64,000 nucleotides of DNA. It comes from Halegenticoccus soli. GTDB lineage: Archaea > Halobacteriota > Halobacteria > Halobacteriales > Haloferacaceae. The stretch lies in NCBI RefSeq assembly GCF_002844195.1, contig NZ_PEND01000011.1, forward strand, positions 1 through 64,000, given 5' to 3'. Shown here piece after piece: positions 41,815 through 51,389 of this stretch. Each line of letters starts with the position of its first letter. Position 1 is the first letter of the stretch. Under the pieces are notes generated by a model. The model made no database searches. It was not told the DNA's origin and saw only the letters and a list, made by a program, of their open reading frames with translations. Both the position numbers and the translations under genes were made by a program.

Positions 41815-43622
41815 TGTGTGGGATCATCGCGTGCATCGGATCCGACGACGCGGTCGGCGAGTTGCTGACCGGCCTCGAGAACCTGGAGTACCGCGGCTAC
41901 GACTCGGCCGGCATCGCCGTCCAGAACGGCAGCGGCATCGCCGTCCGGAAAAAGGCCGGCAAGATCAGCGAGCTGAAGGACACCATCGCGAGGGACGTAT
42001 CGAACGGGACGATCGGCATCGGTCACACGCGCTGGAGCACTCACGGGCCGCCGACGGACAAGAACGCCCACCCGCACACGAGCCGCACGGAGCGCGTCGC
42101 CGTCGTCCACAATGGGATCATCGAGAACTACGAGGCCATCCGCCGGAAGCTGATCGCCGAGGGCTACGAGTTCCGAAGCGAGACGGACACCGAGGTCATC
42201 CCGCACCTGGTCGAGTACTACATCGACCAGGGGATGGGCGTCGAGGAGGCGTTCAAGACCACGGTCGGCGAACTCGACGGGAGTTACGCCGTCGCGCTCA
42301 TGGTTCACGGAACGGACACCGTCTACGCCGCCCGGCAGGACTCCCCGCTGGTCGTCGGCGTCGACGACGGCCGGTACTACCTCGCGAGTGACGTGCCGGC
42401 GTTCCTCGACTTCACGGACGAGGTCGTCTACATCGAAAACGGCGAGTTCGCCCGCGTCCGGCCGAACGAGCTGGTGATCACGGACCGCGACGGCAACGTC
42501 GTCGACCGCGACGTCGAGACGGTCGAGTGGAGCGCCGAGGAGACTGGCAAGGGGCAGTACGCCCACTACATGCTCAAGGAGATCAACGAGCAGGCCGACG
42601 CGCTCGCGAACACCATCGCCGGGCGGATCGGCGAGGACGGCACGGTCGAACTGGAGGCGTTCCCGCCGGGAACGTTTGGCGGGATCGACGAGGTCGAGTT
42701 CGTCGCCTGCGGCACCTCCTACCACGCCGCCCTCTACGGCGCGCAGCTGCTTCGCCGCGCCGGCATCCGGACGTACGCGAGCCTCGCGAGCGAGTACGAC
42801 ACGTCGACGGTCAGCGATGGGACGCTCGTCGTCGCCGTGACCCAGAGCGGCGAGACCGCCGACACGCTGACCGCGCTCCGGGCCGCCCAGGACGCCGGCG
42901 CGGAGACGGTCGCGGTGACGAACGTCGTGGGATCGAGCGCCGCGCGCGAGGCCGATCACGCGCTGTACATCCGCGCCGGCCCCGAGATCGGCGTCGCGGC
43001 GACCAAGACCTTCTCGTCGCAGGTCGTCACGCTCGCCCTTCTCGGCCACCAGCTCGCCGAAGACCTCGAACAGGGCAGGCCCCGGGAGGACGCCGCCGAG
43101 TTCTTCGAGGAACTCCGGAAGCTCCCCGACCACATCGCGACGGTCCTCGAGACGACGCGGGCCAAGGAGATCAGCGAGGAGTACTTCGACAAGAAGTCGT
43201 ACTTCTTCATCGGCCGGGACAACGAGTTCCCGGTTGCGCTGGAGGGGGCGCTGAAGTTCAAGGAGATCACCTACGAGCACGCCGAGGGGTTCGCATCGGG
43301 GGAGCTCAAGCACGGCCCGCTGGCGTTGGTGACGGAGGAGACGGCGGTGTTCGCACTGTTCACCGGGCAGAACGGCCGGGAGACGCGAAAGAACGCGGAG
43401 GAGGCGCACACGCGCAGCGCGGACATCGTCGCGGTCGCGACAGACGGGACGGACGTCGGCGAGTTCGCCGACAACGTGCTGTGGGTGCCGAAAACCCACC
43501 CCGACCTCGCCGGATTGCTGGCGAACGTCCAGCTCCAGCTCGTCTCCTACTACACCGCAGACCTCCTCGGGCGCGAGATCGACAAACCGCGGAATCTCGC
43601 AAAGAGTGTCACAGTTGAATAA
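41814..43622 (+). CDS. glmS: Glutamine--fructose-6-phosphate aminotransferase
   Basis: This 602-residue enzyme makes glucosamine-6-phosphate from fructose-6-phosphate and glutamine. The N-terminal glutaminase domain begins M-C-G-I-I-A-C-I-G, where the cysteine becomes residue 1 and the nucleophile. The E-Y-R-G-Y-D-S-A-G segment and two SIS isomerase domains (A-C-G-T-S-Y-H-A-A-L near 300) follow, ending D-K-P-R-N-L-A-K-S-V-T-V-E. The second ATG of the ATGATG pair is the start, because the nucleophile cysteine must follow the initiator methionine. It begins the UDP-GlcNAc pathway, completed by the glmM- and glmU-type genes at 49.9-52.8 kb. Confidence 0.95.
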   Translation: MCGIIACIGSDDAVGELLTGLENLEYRGYDSAGIAVQNGSGIAVRKKAGKISELKDTIARDVSNGTIGIGHTRWSTHGPPTDKNAHPHTSRTERVAVVHNGIIENYEAIRRKLIAEGYEFRSETDTEVIPHLVEYYIDQGMGVEEAFKTTVGELDGSYAVALMVHGTDTVYAARQDSPLVVGVDDGRYYLASDVPAFLDFTDEVVYIENGEFARVRPNELVITDRDGNVVDRDVETVEWSAEETGKGQYAHYMLKEINEQADALANTIAGRIGEDGTVELEAFPPGTFGGIDEVEFVACGTSYHAALYGAQLLRRAGIRTYASLASEYDTSTVSDGTLVVAVTQSGETADTLTALRAAQDAGAETVAVTNVVGSSAAREADHALYIRAGPEIGVAATKTFSSQVVTLALLGHQLAEDLEQGRPREDAAEFFEELRKLPDHIATVLETTRAKEISEEYFDKKSYFFIGRDNEFPVALEGALKFKEITYEHAEGFASGELKHGPLALVTEETAVFALFTGQNGRETRKNAEEAHTRSADIVAVATDGTDVGEFADNVLWVPKTHPDLAGLLANVQLQLVSYYTADLLGREIDKPRNLAKSVTVE

Positions 43623-43652
43623 CTGCAAGACGGGGGCGATCGATACCATACG

Positions 43653-45368
43653 ATGAGGAACGAACTGTTCGGCGTATTCGGCGATCGGGAGCAGTTTGCG
43701 CGGTTCTGCAGTCCGCACCGGTTCACCAAGGTGGTGTTGTCAGAGCACGCTACGATCGGAATTAGAGATCTGGGCTACGGACTCCCTGGAAGGAGCGACT
43801 TGTATCATGGCGAAGAGGGGACGTGCGTCATCTGGGGCGAACTCATCCCCGAGAACGGCATCGGATCGCCCGCGGAGCGGCTGCTGAAGCGGTACGCGAA
43901 AGTGGGAACCGACGCGTTCGACCAGCTGAACGGATCGTACCTAGTGTTTGTTGACCACGACGGTGACGCGGTGCTGGCGACGGACGCCATTCGGTCGTGG
44001 GAATGTTACTACACCGACGCGCCGGGAGTCCGCGTGTTCGGGACCGATGCGGCGAACGTGGCGCAGACAATCCCAGACCCGACGTTGAATGGTCGCACAC
44101 TCACCGAAGTCACCCACTTCGGTATCGCGTTCGAGGACAGAACCGCGTTCGATGAGCTGCACCGGGTCCCGTTCGACGGCTACCTCACGGCCGACGGAAC
44201 GGACGAGCTACGGCGCTTCGTCTACGAGCCGCGCGAGTTCGATTATGCCGACGAACTCGCTCGCCGGCTCAGACGGGCGATCAAACGCCGCGTCGAACTA
44301 CCTGGCCGCAAGGGGCTCCTCCTGAGCGCCGGTTACGACTCGCGGGCAATCCTCTCACAGCACCCGCGACTCGACGTCGGCTACACCATTGGTACGCCCG
44401 GCTGCGCCGAAGTCGAGATCTCGAAGCAGCTGACGGACCAGTACGGGATCGAACACCAGACCCTGCCGGTGACGAACCGGTATCTGGATATGCGGCCGGA
44501 GATTATCCAGTACTCCCAGGGAATCAGAGAGTCACTGCACATCCACCACCGCGGCAACGTCGACGAGATCGACGTCGACACGATTTACCACGGAATGCTG
44601 TTTGACACGCTGTTCCGTGGTTTCTTCCTCCCGAAGAGGGGGATCGAGCTGTTCGACCGGACGTTCCCGCTGCGGGGGCTCGAACCGAATCCCGACGTGC
44701 CGAAGCACTTCTCGAAGAAGTTCGGTTTCCTCGGGGACGACGACGCCCTCTTCGCCGGGTGCGGCATGATCGGGGCGGACACGGCCGAGGAGTTCGCCCA
44801 TAACGTCATCCAGCCGCAGTACGAGGCGTGCTTCGACCGCACCGACTCGAAGTACAACGCGATGGAGCTGTTCGCCATCAAACAGAAGCCGACACTCCCG
44901 TTCCGCGAGCACCTGGCCGACAACTACGTCGAGAGCTTCGTGGCGGTCGACCGCGAACTCCTCGAGTGGCACCTGCAGACGCCGCCGGAACACCGGAACA
45001 ACCGGACGTTCCTGAAGGCGCTCAGGAAGCTCGATCCGGACATCCTCCGCTACCAGCCGCCGGACCGGCCGCACGATTCCTTCCGGCTCAACCAGATCGA
45101 GAAGTTCCTGCGCGAGAAGATCCCGGGCGTCCCGAGCTTCGAGAGCCCGTGGCCCGACAGAAAGGAGATCTACGACCGGAACAACCTCGATCAGAAGCTC
45201 TTTCCGGGATACGAGGAGGTGCACCGGCTCCCGCCGCGCGTCAAACTCCGGATGAACGACCTCACGACGTGGATCGAGTTCGCGACCGGCGAATCGCGCT
45301 GTACGCCCGATCAGATCCTCTGTCCGCCGGAGTACGGGGTCGAGGAACGCGATGTCACGTCGGACTGA
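43653..45368 (+). CDS. Asparagine-synthase-like protein without the N-terminal cysteine
   Basis: This 571-residue protein has an N-terminal region shaped like a glutamine amidotransferase domain, but it begins M-R-N-E-L-F-G-V-F instead of M-C-G, so it lacks the nucleophilic cysteine that cleaves glutamine. The C-terminal half has the PP-loop S-A-G-Y-D-S (225-230) that binds ATP in asparagine synthetases. Such proteins occur in surface-glycan clusters and may amidate a sugar acid or peptide using free ammonia. It follows glmS by 30 bases on the same strand. Confidence 0.75.
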   Translation: MRNELFGVFGDREQFARFCSPHRFTKVVLSEHATIGIRDLGYGLPGRSDLYHGEEGTCVIWGELIPENGIGSPAERLLKRYAKVGTDAFDQLNGSYLVFVDHDGDAVLATDAIRSWECYYTDAPGVRVFGTDAANVAQTIPDPTLNGRTLTEVTHFGIAFEDRTAFDELHRVPFDGYLTADGTDELRRFVYEPREFDYADELARRLRRAIKRRVELPGRKGLLLSAGYDSRAILSQHPRLDVGYTIGTPGCAEVEISKQLTDQYGIEHQTLPVTNRYLDMRPEIIQYSQGIRESLHIHHRGNVDEIDVDTIYHGMLFDTLFRGFFLPKRGIELFDRTFPLRGLEPNPDVPKHFSKKFGFLGDDDALFAGCGMIGADTAEEFAHNVIQPQYEACFDRTDSKYNAMELFAIKQKPTLPFREHLADNYVESFVAVDRELLEWHLQTPPEHRNNRTFLKALRKLDPDILRYQPPDRPHDSFRLNQIEKFLREKIPGVPSFESPWPDRKEIYDRNNLDQKLFPGYEEVHRLPPRVKLRMNDLTTWIEFATGESRCTPDQILCPPEYGVEERDVTSD

Positions 45369-45555
45369 CGGGGTCGGCTGTTCGCCGCCCTCTCCGGACG
45401 ACAGTACGGCGGCGCGTTCGCGGTTTGCGGGGAGCGGCCGTGGCGAACACCGCGGATGCAGAGGCGGCAACCAACGTGTCTGAAAGCAATCAGCACGCCT
45501 ACAACCAAACAACGCGCCTAAGAGGAACGAACGGAGTTTGTGTGCAACGAGTGAT
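45369..45555. other. Intergenic region upstream of the CapA-family gene
   Basis: GC-rich at first, then more mixed near 45485-45530, with CGCCTAAGAGG at 45514-45524 resembling the CCTAAG box seen near other promoters. No clear ATAATAA box is present, so the promoter is uncertain. Confidence 0.3.
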
Positions 45556-46869
45556 ATGGCGGTGACAACGTGCGACAGGGTCACGCTAGCCGACGGAGAC
45601 GAGGAGTGGTCGGTCCTCCTGGCCGGCGACTGCATCTACCGAGATAAGCGAGCGAGCCGACCGATCTCCGAGCCGCTCGTCGACCGCATCTCGCGGGCTG
45701 ACCTCTCCGTCGTCAACCTCGAAGCCCCGATTTCGGGGCCCGGGGAGCCGATCGACAAGTCCGGGCCGGTGAAGCAGTCCGACCCCGAGGTGCCGGAGCT
45801 CCTCGTCGACGCCGGATTCGACGCGGTCACACTGGCGAACAACCACATCATGGATCACGGCGCGGAGGGGCTCGAAGCGACGCTCCGAGCTTGTCGGACG
45901 GCCGGGCTGTCCGCGGTGGGCGCGGGGGAGTCGGCTGAAGACGCGCTTGAGCCGCTCACGGCGACCGTCGGAAGCGGTCGGACGCTGTCGATCGTCAACG
46001 TCTGCGAGCGCGAGTTCGGCGTTGCCGACGAGGATGAACCCGGGACGGCCTGGATCGGACACCACTCGGTCGAACGGCGGATCTCGACCGCGGCGGACGA
46101 AGCCGACGCCGTCCTCGTCGTCGCCCACGGGGGCGTCGAGTACGTTCCGCTGCCGCCGCAGCAGCGACAGGCCCAGCTACGGGCGCTCGTCGACGCCGGC
46201 GCCAACGCCGTCGTCGGCCACCACCCTCACGTCCCGCAGGGGTGGGAGGTCTACGACGGGAGCCCGATCTGCTACAGCCTCGGAAACTTCCTCTTCCGGC
46301 AGTCCTCGCGGCCGAAGACCCAGTGGGGGCTCGCGGTCGAGCTCGGTTTCGACGGCGGGACGCCGACCGGCTTGGAGCTAATTCCGACTGAACAGGTCGA
46401 CGGGGTCGTCGTCCCGCTCGGGGCCGAACGGTCCCGCGACGAGCACCTCGAATACCTCCACCAGGTGTCGGAGATCACCGCGGACCGGAGCCGGCTCCGC
46501 GCGCACTGGCAGGAGCTCGCCGTGCGCCTGTTCGCCCAACGGTACACGAGTTGGCTGCGCGCCGCGACCGGCGCGGGGCTCCTGCAGCTAGTCCGAAACC
46601 CGCGCGCCGCGCTCGGCGGCGGAACGTGGGACGTCGCTGACCGGCAGTCGGAGCTCCTCACGCTGCTCAACCTCGTCCGCAACGAGTCCCACCGGGACGT
46701 CATCGAGACGGCGCTCGCGGTGAAAACCGGCGAACAGACGGACCGGCGGACGCCGGCCGTCCGCCGAAACGTGTGCGAACTCCTCTCGTGGACCGAGGAC
46801 CAGGCGGTGTACGACCGGCCGTCGGCGGTAAGGCGGACACTGAAAGCCGTCTTTGATCAGATCAGGTGA
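45556..46869 (+). CDS. CapA-family (PGA_cap) metallophosphatase-like protein
   Basis: This 437-residue protein has the calcineurin-like fold of CapA/PgsA. It shows L-A-G-D-C-I near the start, V-N-L-E-A-P-I-S, A-N-N-H-I-M-D-H-G, V-A-H-G-G-V-E-Y and G-H-H-P-H-V-P-Q-G…Y-S-L-G-N-F-L-F. In bacteria these proteins help make or anchor poly-gamma-glutamate capsules. No poly-glutamate ligase (CapB) is in the window, so a role in another surface polymer is equally possible. ATG 45556 is preferred to a TTG six codons earlier. Confidence 0.8.
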   Translation: MAVTTCDRVTLADGDEEWSVLLAGDCIYRDKRASRPISEPLVDRISRADLSVVNLEAPISGPGEPIDKSGPVKQSDPEVPELLVDAGFDAVTLANNHIMDHGAEGLEATLRACRTAGLSAVGAGESAEDALEPLTATVGSGRTLSIVNVCEREFGVADEDEPGTAWIGHHSVERRISTAADEADAVLVVAHGGVEYVPLPPQQRQAQLRALVDAGANAVVGHHPHVPQGWEVYDGSPICYSLGNFLFRQSSRPKTQWGLAVELGFDGGTPTGLELIPTEQVDGVVVPLGAERSRDEHLEYLHQVSEITADRSRLRAHWQELAVRLFAQRYTSWLRAATGAGLLQLVRNPRAALGGGTWDVADRQSELLTLLNLVRNESHRDVIETALAVKTGEQTDRRTPAVRRNVCELLSWTEDQAVYDRPSAVRRTLKAVFDQIR

Positions 46870-47384
46870 GTCGGAACCGGGACTCGTCGGATGTGACCAC
46901 CGATCAAAGGGCAGGTTTCGCCGTTCATGACCCCGAACACACCTGATTTCCGGTGTCCATACTCATCAGGGTCATTCGCTTGCGCGTTCACCCACACCCC
47001 TCGTTTCAGTGAATGAGTCCGGTTGATAGCTTAGTTTACAGAACTGGGAGGTTTCTTCGAAGGCGTTTCGTAACGATAGCATTTGTCATTTACCCATAAT
47101 TTTAGCTGTGAGATCAAACGTGGGACTCCCTATCTGACCACAGAGGATCGTAGGCAGTCTGACTTCCTCCCACGACTTCAGTCGTGGGCTTTCTCCTCGA
47201 ACCTCTGTAATCGCCACTCGGGTTCAGCGTCCCGTTGGTCGTCGTACACCTTGTCGTGTGTTTTCAACTATCAATGTCGATAGCGAACTCTCAGCGCCGC
47301 TATGACGTCGAGACAACGCTGTCGAATCAATGTTCGGGGGTCTCGATAGGGTTGATCGGTTACAAGTCGAAAACCGGATCAGTC
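46870..47384. other. Gene-free stretch with insertion-sequence debris
   Basis: No coding frame is convincing. Base composition is lower in GC than its flanks. A perfect hairpin typical of IS605-group ends lies at 47169-47188 (described separately). The rest may be the worn flank of a lost element, but no transposase motif remains. Confidence 0.4.
47169..47188 (-). repeat. Solo IS605-group end hairpin
   Basis: CCCACGAC-TTCA-GTCGTGGG is a perfect 8-bp stem preceded by CTTCCTC and followed by CTTTCTC, the signature end of haloarchaeal IS200/IS605-group elements. No second end and no tnpA/tnpB are seen nearby, so it is a single leftover end. Confidence 0.55.
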
Positions 47385-48032
47385 CTAGCGGCCGTCGAAC
47401 AGTTGACCGACCGTGAGCGCTGCGAACAGAGCGAGGATCGCCGCGCCGATCGCGAGATCCGAGACGGCCGAGAACGCCGCCACATTCAACCGCGCGGCGG
47501 TGATCAGGGCCATCCCGACACCTGTTGCGCCGAGATAGTACCCGAGCCAGCGCGCGTCAGAGTCGGCCGGAGTTGCCTCGGTCGCTTCCAACGTGTCGTA
47601 CTCGGAGGCGGCCGGAGCGTCGTCGTGGACTTCGTCCGTCTCGTCGTCGACGGTCGCGTCGAGGTAGGGGTCGAGTTGGTCGGCCAGCTGCGTGCGGACG
47701 ATGTGGCCGCGGGCCTGGTTGTACTCGATCACGTCTTCGTCTGCAAGTTTGGGCAAATGACACTGGTACAGCGATATGTAGACGCGCTGGCGCTCGTCGG
47801 TCGTCAGCGCCTCGACCGTCGTGTCGTGCTCCCACGCCGCCACTTGCTCTGCAACGTCGCGCATGCGAACCTGCCCCTCCGTCTCCTTGAGGTATCGCAG
47901 CACGTACCGCCGCCGCTGGTTCTGCAGAATATGGAACAGCTTGTCCTTCGAAAGTTCCTCCTGCTGGGTCGATTCCTCCTCCTCCCTGGTAACCGTCGCG
48001 GGGGACGTACCACCAGTCTGCGTGGCAGTCAT
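47385..48032 (-). CDS. DUF7344 winged-helix protein with C-terminal membrane spans
   Basis: This 215-residue relative of the protein at 40039-40692 has the DUF7344 winged-helix core (L-F-H-I-L-Q-N-Q-R-R-R-Y-V-L-R-Y-L, M-R-D-V-A-E-Q-V-A-A-W-E-H-D-T-T-V-E-A-L, V-Y-I-S-L-Y-Q-C-H-L-P-K-L) and two hydrophobic segments near the C-terminus (about residues 165-182 and 190-210). It probably regulates nearby surface genes from the membrane. A TTTAATA box on the minus strand near 48060 is its likely promoter. Confidence 0.78.
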   Translation of the reverse strand: MTATQTGGTSPATVTREEEESTQQEELSKDKLFHILQNQRRRYVLRYLKETEGQVRMRDVAEQVAAWEHDTTVEALTTDERQRVYISLYQCHLPKLADEDVIEYNQARGHIVRTQLADQLDPYLDATVDDETDEVHDDAPAASEYDTLEATEATPADSDARWLGYYLGATGVGMALITAARLNVAAFSAVSDLAIGAAILALFAALTVGQLFDGR

Positions 48033-48379
48033 GCGTAGTGGTACGTTTACATGACGGGTATTAAACCAAGCGGTCGCTCCCGACTGTTGCAGTCCGTTAC
48101 ATCAAATGTCTGTTCCCGTGAACGGTCCACCGCTGTCGGTCGATAATCGTTTATCGCAGTTCAAAATAGTCGTGATTCTGAAACTAGTATGCCGTGAGTC
48201 AGACGATGACGATTGCCGTCAGGTATCCGGTATGACAGTATTCCGAAACGGACAATTAAGACCCGCGTCAGCAGCATGCAAGCGATCCAATGTCGGCCGA
48301 AATGACGGTTTAGAACGTATCGCCGATTCGAGGGAGAGTGACGGGAAGCGAGTAGGCGCGGTGGCGAGCACGAGAAGCA
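48033..48379. other. Intergenic region upstream of the DUF7344 gene
   Basis: This gap lies between the start of the DUF7344 gene and the end of the flippase gene, both on the minus strand. It is less GC-rich near 48090-48250. I see no gene, hairpin or repeat beyond the TATA-like box near 48060. Confidence 0.3.
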
Positions 48380-49903
48380 TCACTCCCCGCTCGAACCGAC
48401 GCGAACCCTGAGAGCGGCCGCCTTCGAGGAGATCGGTTCGGGTAGCGCTCCGAAGATGTCGAACACCTCGTCGAATGAGATCGCGCCGGTCGCCACGGCC
48501 AGTGCGGAGTAGATGACGAATCCGACGGGCGGGACGATGACGAGCGACAGGAGCGAGTTGTCGATGAGAAGAGGGAGACCGATGATTGGAACGCCCGCGC
48601 CGATCGTCGTCAGCGCAATGCGCCCCAGGCGAACGTCCGCGAACGGATCGTACCCGAGCCGATGACCGACCCATGCCTGGAAGAAGGGAAGCGATCCGTA
48701 CCCCGTGCTGGTCGCGATCGCCGCGCCGATCATCCCGTATCGGGGGATGAGAAGCAGGTTGAGCGTGACGTTGATCGCGGCAGCCGCGCCGGTAGCGAGG
48801 ATGAGGATCTTCATGTCGCCCTTCGCGTGGTTGATGGAGAGCAGCGGCCGCGCTATGGCGAACCCGATCACACCCGGGAGGAGCAGAATCAGCGGAAGCA
48901 CCATCTCCGAAGCGCCGTCGCCGTAGTAGAACGGGACGAAGTCCGACGCGAGCGCGCCGAGTCCGAGGCCCATGAGCGTCGTCAAGAGGAGGGCGTACCG
49001 GGTCGACCGCGAGGCGATTCGCTGAATCCGGTCGGTCCGTCCCTGGACCCAGAGGTTGGATGTCGACTGGATCATCACCGACTGCACCGACCGGGGAACG
49101 AACCAAAGGAACTCGACGAGGACGAGCGCGGCCTTGTACACCCCGGCCTGCTCGTTGCCGACGAGCGTGTCGAGGAAGATCACGTCAACATGGTACATCG
49201 ACGTGAGGAGGAAGATGTAGACGATCGACGTGTGATTGAAGCTGAAAAGCTCCTTCTTCGGGAAGTCCTCGGGGAGCGGCTGGAAGAGGTGTGTGAGCGA
49301 GATGTACCTCGTGACGAACGTCAGCGAAATGATGAACACGAGCGTGCTGGCGAAGATGTACCCGACCAGCACCCCGGCGACGCCATAGCCGAGTGCGGCT
49401 AACCCGACCGCGGTGACGCCGAAGGCGATCCGGTGGACAACATTCAGCGGCTCGCCGATGTGTTCGAGCTTCAATCCCATCAGCGCCCGGCGGGAGTACT
49501 CGCGGAACTGCGCCGCGAGCACCAGCACCGCGAGCAGGTAGAAGTACACCGTGTAGTCGGGCTTCATCAGCTGACCCATGATACCGGTGTACGCGCCGAC
49601 CGCCAGCGCGACGGCCGCGACGAGCGACAGCGCGAGCGCGAGGCGGAAGTAGTAGGCGAAGACGTAGTCCTTCCAGTCGCTCTCGGCGCGCTCTTCGGAG
49701 ATATACTTCCGGACGCCGCTGTTGATCCCCGAGCTCACGAGGATCATGAGCAGGTTGAAGACGGCGATGACGGCCGCGTACTGCCCGTACTCCCCCTTCC
49801 CGAGGATGCGGAACAGGAGCGGCGTGATGAGCGCCGACACGAGCGCGTCCAGCATCCGCGATCCGGCGATCGAAGCGAACGCGGTGACTATGTTCCGTCG
49901 CAC
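48380..49903 (-). CDS. Wzx-like oligosaccharide flippase (MOP superfamily)
   Basis: This 507-residue integral membrane protein with about 12-14 hydrophobic segments belongs to the polysaccharide-transporter family (MATE/MOP superfamily). The N-terminal I-A-G-S-R-M-L-D-A-L-V-S-A-L-I-T-P and the later N-H-A-K-G-D-M-K and N-L-L-L-I-P-R-Y-G-M-I-G-A-A-I-A-T segments are characteristic. It would flip lipid-linked oligosaccharides across the membrane. It lies 67 bases after the glmU-type gene on the same strand. Confidence 0.87.
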   Translation of the reverse strand: MRRNIVTAFASIAGSRMLDALVSALITPLLFRILGKGEYGQYAAVIAVFNLLMILVSSGINSGVRKYISEERAESDWKDYVFAYYFRLALALSLVAAVALAVGAYTGIMGQLMKPDYTVYFYLLAVLVLAAQFREYSRRALMGLKLEHIGEPLNVVHRIAFGVTAVGLAALGYGVAGVLVGYIFASTLVFIISLTFVTRYISLTHLFQPLPEDFPKKELFSFNHTSIVYIFLLTSMYHVDVIFLDTLVGNEQAGVYKAALVLVEFLWFVPRSVQSVMIQSTSNLWVQGRTDRIQRIASRSTRYALLLTTLMGLGLGALASDFVPFYYGDGASEMVLPLILLLPGVIGFAIARPLLSINHAKGDMKILILATGAAAAINVTLNLLLIPRYGMIGAAIATSTGYGSLPFFQAWVGHRLGYDPFADVRLGRIALTTIGAGVPIIGLPLLIDNSLLSLVIVPPVGFVIYSALAVATGAISFDEVFDIFGALPEPISSKAAALRVRVGSSGE

Positions 49904-49970
49904 TGAAATCTGCTCCCTTGGTAATCCGTCGTGTGTTTGATCCCTCGGTGAACGGTCGCCGGTCGGTTCC

Positions 49971-51152
49971 TCACCGGTCTCTCGTGACCGTCTCGCCGGG
50001 CAGCGTCGTCGCGCCGAGCGAGAGCGTCAGACCCGGGCTGAGGCTGGTGTTGATTCCCGTCTTCGCGCCGTGACCCGCGACGACGCCGAACTTCCGACGG
50101 CCCGTCGAGACGCGCTCGCCCTTGACCGTCAACTTCACGGGATCGTCGTCGTGCCGCAGGTTGGCGACGTTCGTCCCCGCGCCGAAGTTGACGTTCCGGC
50201 CGAGGAGGCTGTCGCCCACGTAAGAGAGGTGCGAGACGTGCGCCTCCTCCATCAGGACGCTGTTTTTGATCTCGACGCTGTGGCCGACGCGGACGTCCGG
50301 CCCGACGAGCGTCGCGCCCCGGACGTACGCGTTCGGACCGACCTTCGCGCCGGAGCGAATTAGGGCAGGGCCCTGGATGACGACGCCCGGCTCGACCGTC
50401 GCGCCCTCCTCGACGACGACGTTCCCGCGGACGTCGGCGTCCTCGGAGACGTCGCCGGCGAGGTCGCGCTCTAGCTCGCCCAGGAAGAGCTCATTCGCCT
50501 CCAGGAGCTCCCAGGCGCGTCCGACGTCGAGCCACCGGTCGACCGTCACCGCCGTCACGTCGTGGTGGTCGATGACGCGTTCGACGACGTCCGTGATCTC
50601 GTGTTCGCCGCGCTCGCTCTCGGGCACGTCGAGGTACTCGCGCGCGTCCTCGGGGAAGATGTACGCGCCGGCGTTGGCGAGGTTCGTCGGCGGATCGGCC
50701 GGCTTCTCGACGATCGCGGTGACCGTGTCGCCGTTCGTCGAGAGGACGCCGTAGTTCGTCGGGTTGTCGACCGTGAACGCGCCGATGCTCGGCGCGCGTT
50801 CGAACAGCTCCGCGACGCTTTCGGGGTCGTAGAGGTTGTCGCCGTTGAGGACCGCGAACGTCCCGTCGATCCACTCCCTCGCCGCGTTGACGGCGTCCGC
50901 GGTGCCGAGCTGTTCCTCCTGTTCGACGTATCGGACGGGGACGCCGGCGTACTCCTCGCCGAAGTACTCGCGCACTTGGTCGTCCAGATACCCCACGACG
51001 AAGATGAGCTCGTCCGCATCGCCCTGAAGGGCGGCGTCGGCGACGTGAGCGACGATGGGGCGGTCCGCGACCGGCAGCATCGGTTTTGGAATCGTCTCAG
51101 AAAGGGGTCGAATCCGGGTTCCCTGGCCAGCTGCAAGGATGACTGCCTGCAT
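49971..51152 (-). CDS. glmU: Bifunctional sugar-1-phosphate nucleotidyltransferase (GlmU-type)
   Basis: This 393-residue enzyme has an N-terminal nucleotidyltransferase domain (L-A-A-G-Q-G-T-R-I-R-P-L-S-E-T-I-P-K-P-M, signature G-x-G-T-R-x-x-P and the K of K-P-M) and a C-terminal left-handed beta-helix of hexapeptide repeats from about residue 240. Archaeal enzymes of this type carry both glucosamine-1-phosphate acetyltransferase and UDP-GlcNAc pyrophosphorylase activity. With glmS and the phosphomutase next door it completes UDP-GlcNAc synthesis. It is preceded by the promoter at 51183-51207. Confidence 0.82.
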   Translation of the reverse strand: MQAVILAAGQGTRIRPLSETIPKPMLPVADRPIVAHVADAALQGDADELIFVVGYLDDQVREYFGEEYAGVPVRYVEQEEQLGTADAVNAAREWIDGTFAVLNGDNLYDPESVAELFERAPSIGAFTVDNPTNYGVLSTNGDTVTAIVEKPADPPTNLANAGAYIFPEDAREYLDVPESERGEHEITDVVERVIDHHDVTAVTVDRWLDVGRAWELLEANELFLGELERDLAGDVSEDADVRGNVVVEEGATVEPGVVIQGPALIRSGAKVGPNAYVRGATLVGPDVRVGHSVEIKNSVLMEEAHVSHLSYVGDSLLGRNVNFGAGTNVANLRHDDDPVKLTVKGERVSTGRRKFGVVAGHGAKTGINTSLSPGLTLSLGATTLPGETVTRDR

Positions 51153-51182
51153 AGTCTCGATACTCGACCGATACTATTCACG

Positions 51183-51207
51183 CGCCCATTATTATGGGCC
51201 GGCTAAC
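51183..51207 (-). promoter_or_regulatory. Promoter of the shared TTA/ATAATAA class (glmU-type gene)
   Basis: On the minus strand it reads GTTAGCC, five bases, then ATAATAATGGGCG. It differs from the glmS promoter at only three of 25 positions. The ATG follows about 36 bases after the TATA box, giving a leader near 10 bases. Confidence 0.65.
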
Positions 51208-51389
51208 GGAATGACGGGAACGAAACGGGCGAAAATCGATAGATAGCACGCACCTAAGCGGGTTTCGCTACTCGGGTGTGGTTGCATTCGGAGTCGATTG
51301 CGCTCCGCATCGATTGTATCCGTGACGGTCCCTAAACCACCGGCACAGGAGGTAGTTATTATACGGTCGAAGAGCGCGCGAGAACCACG

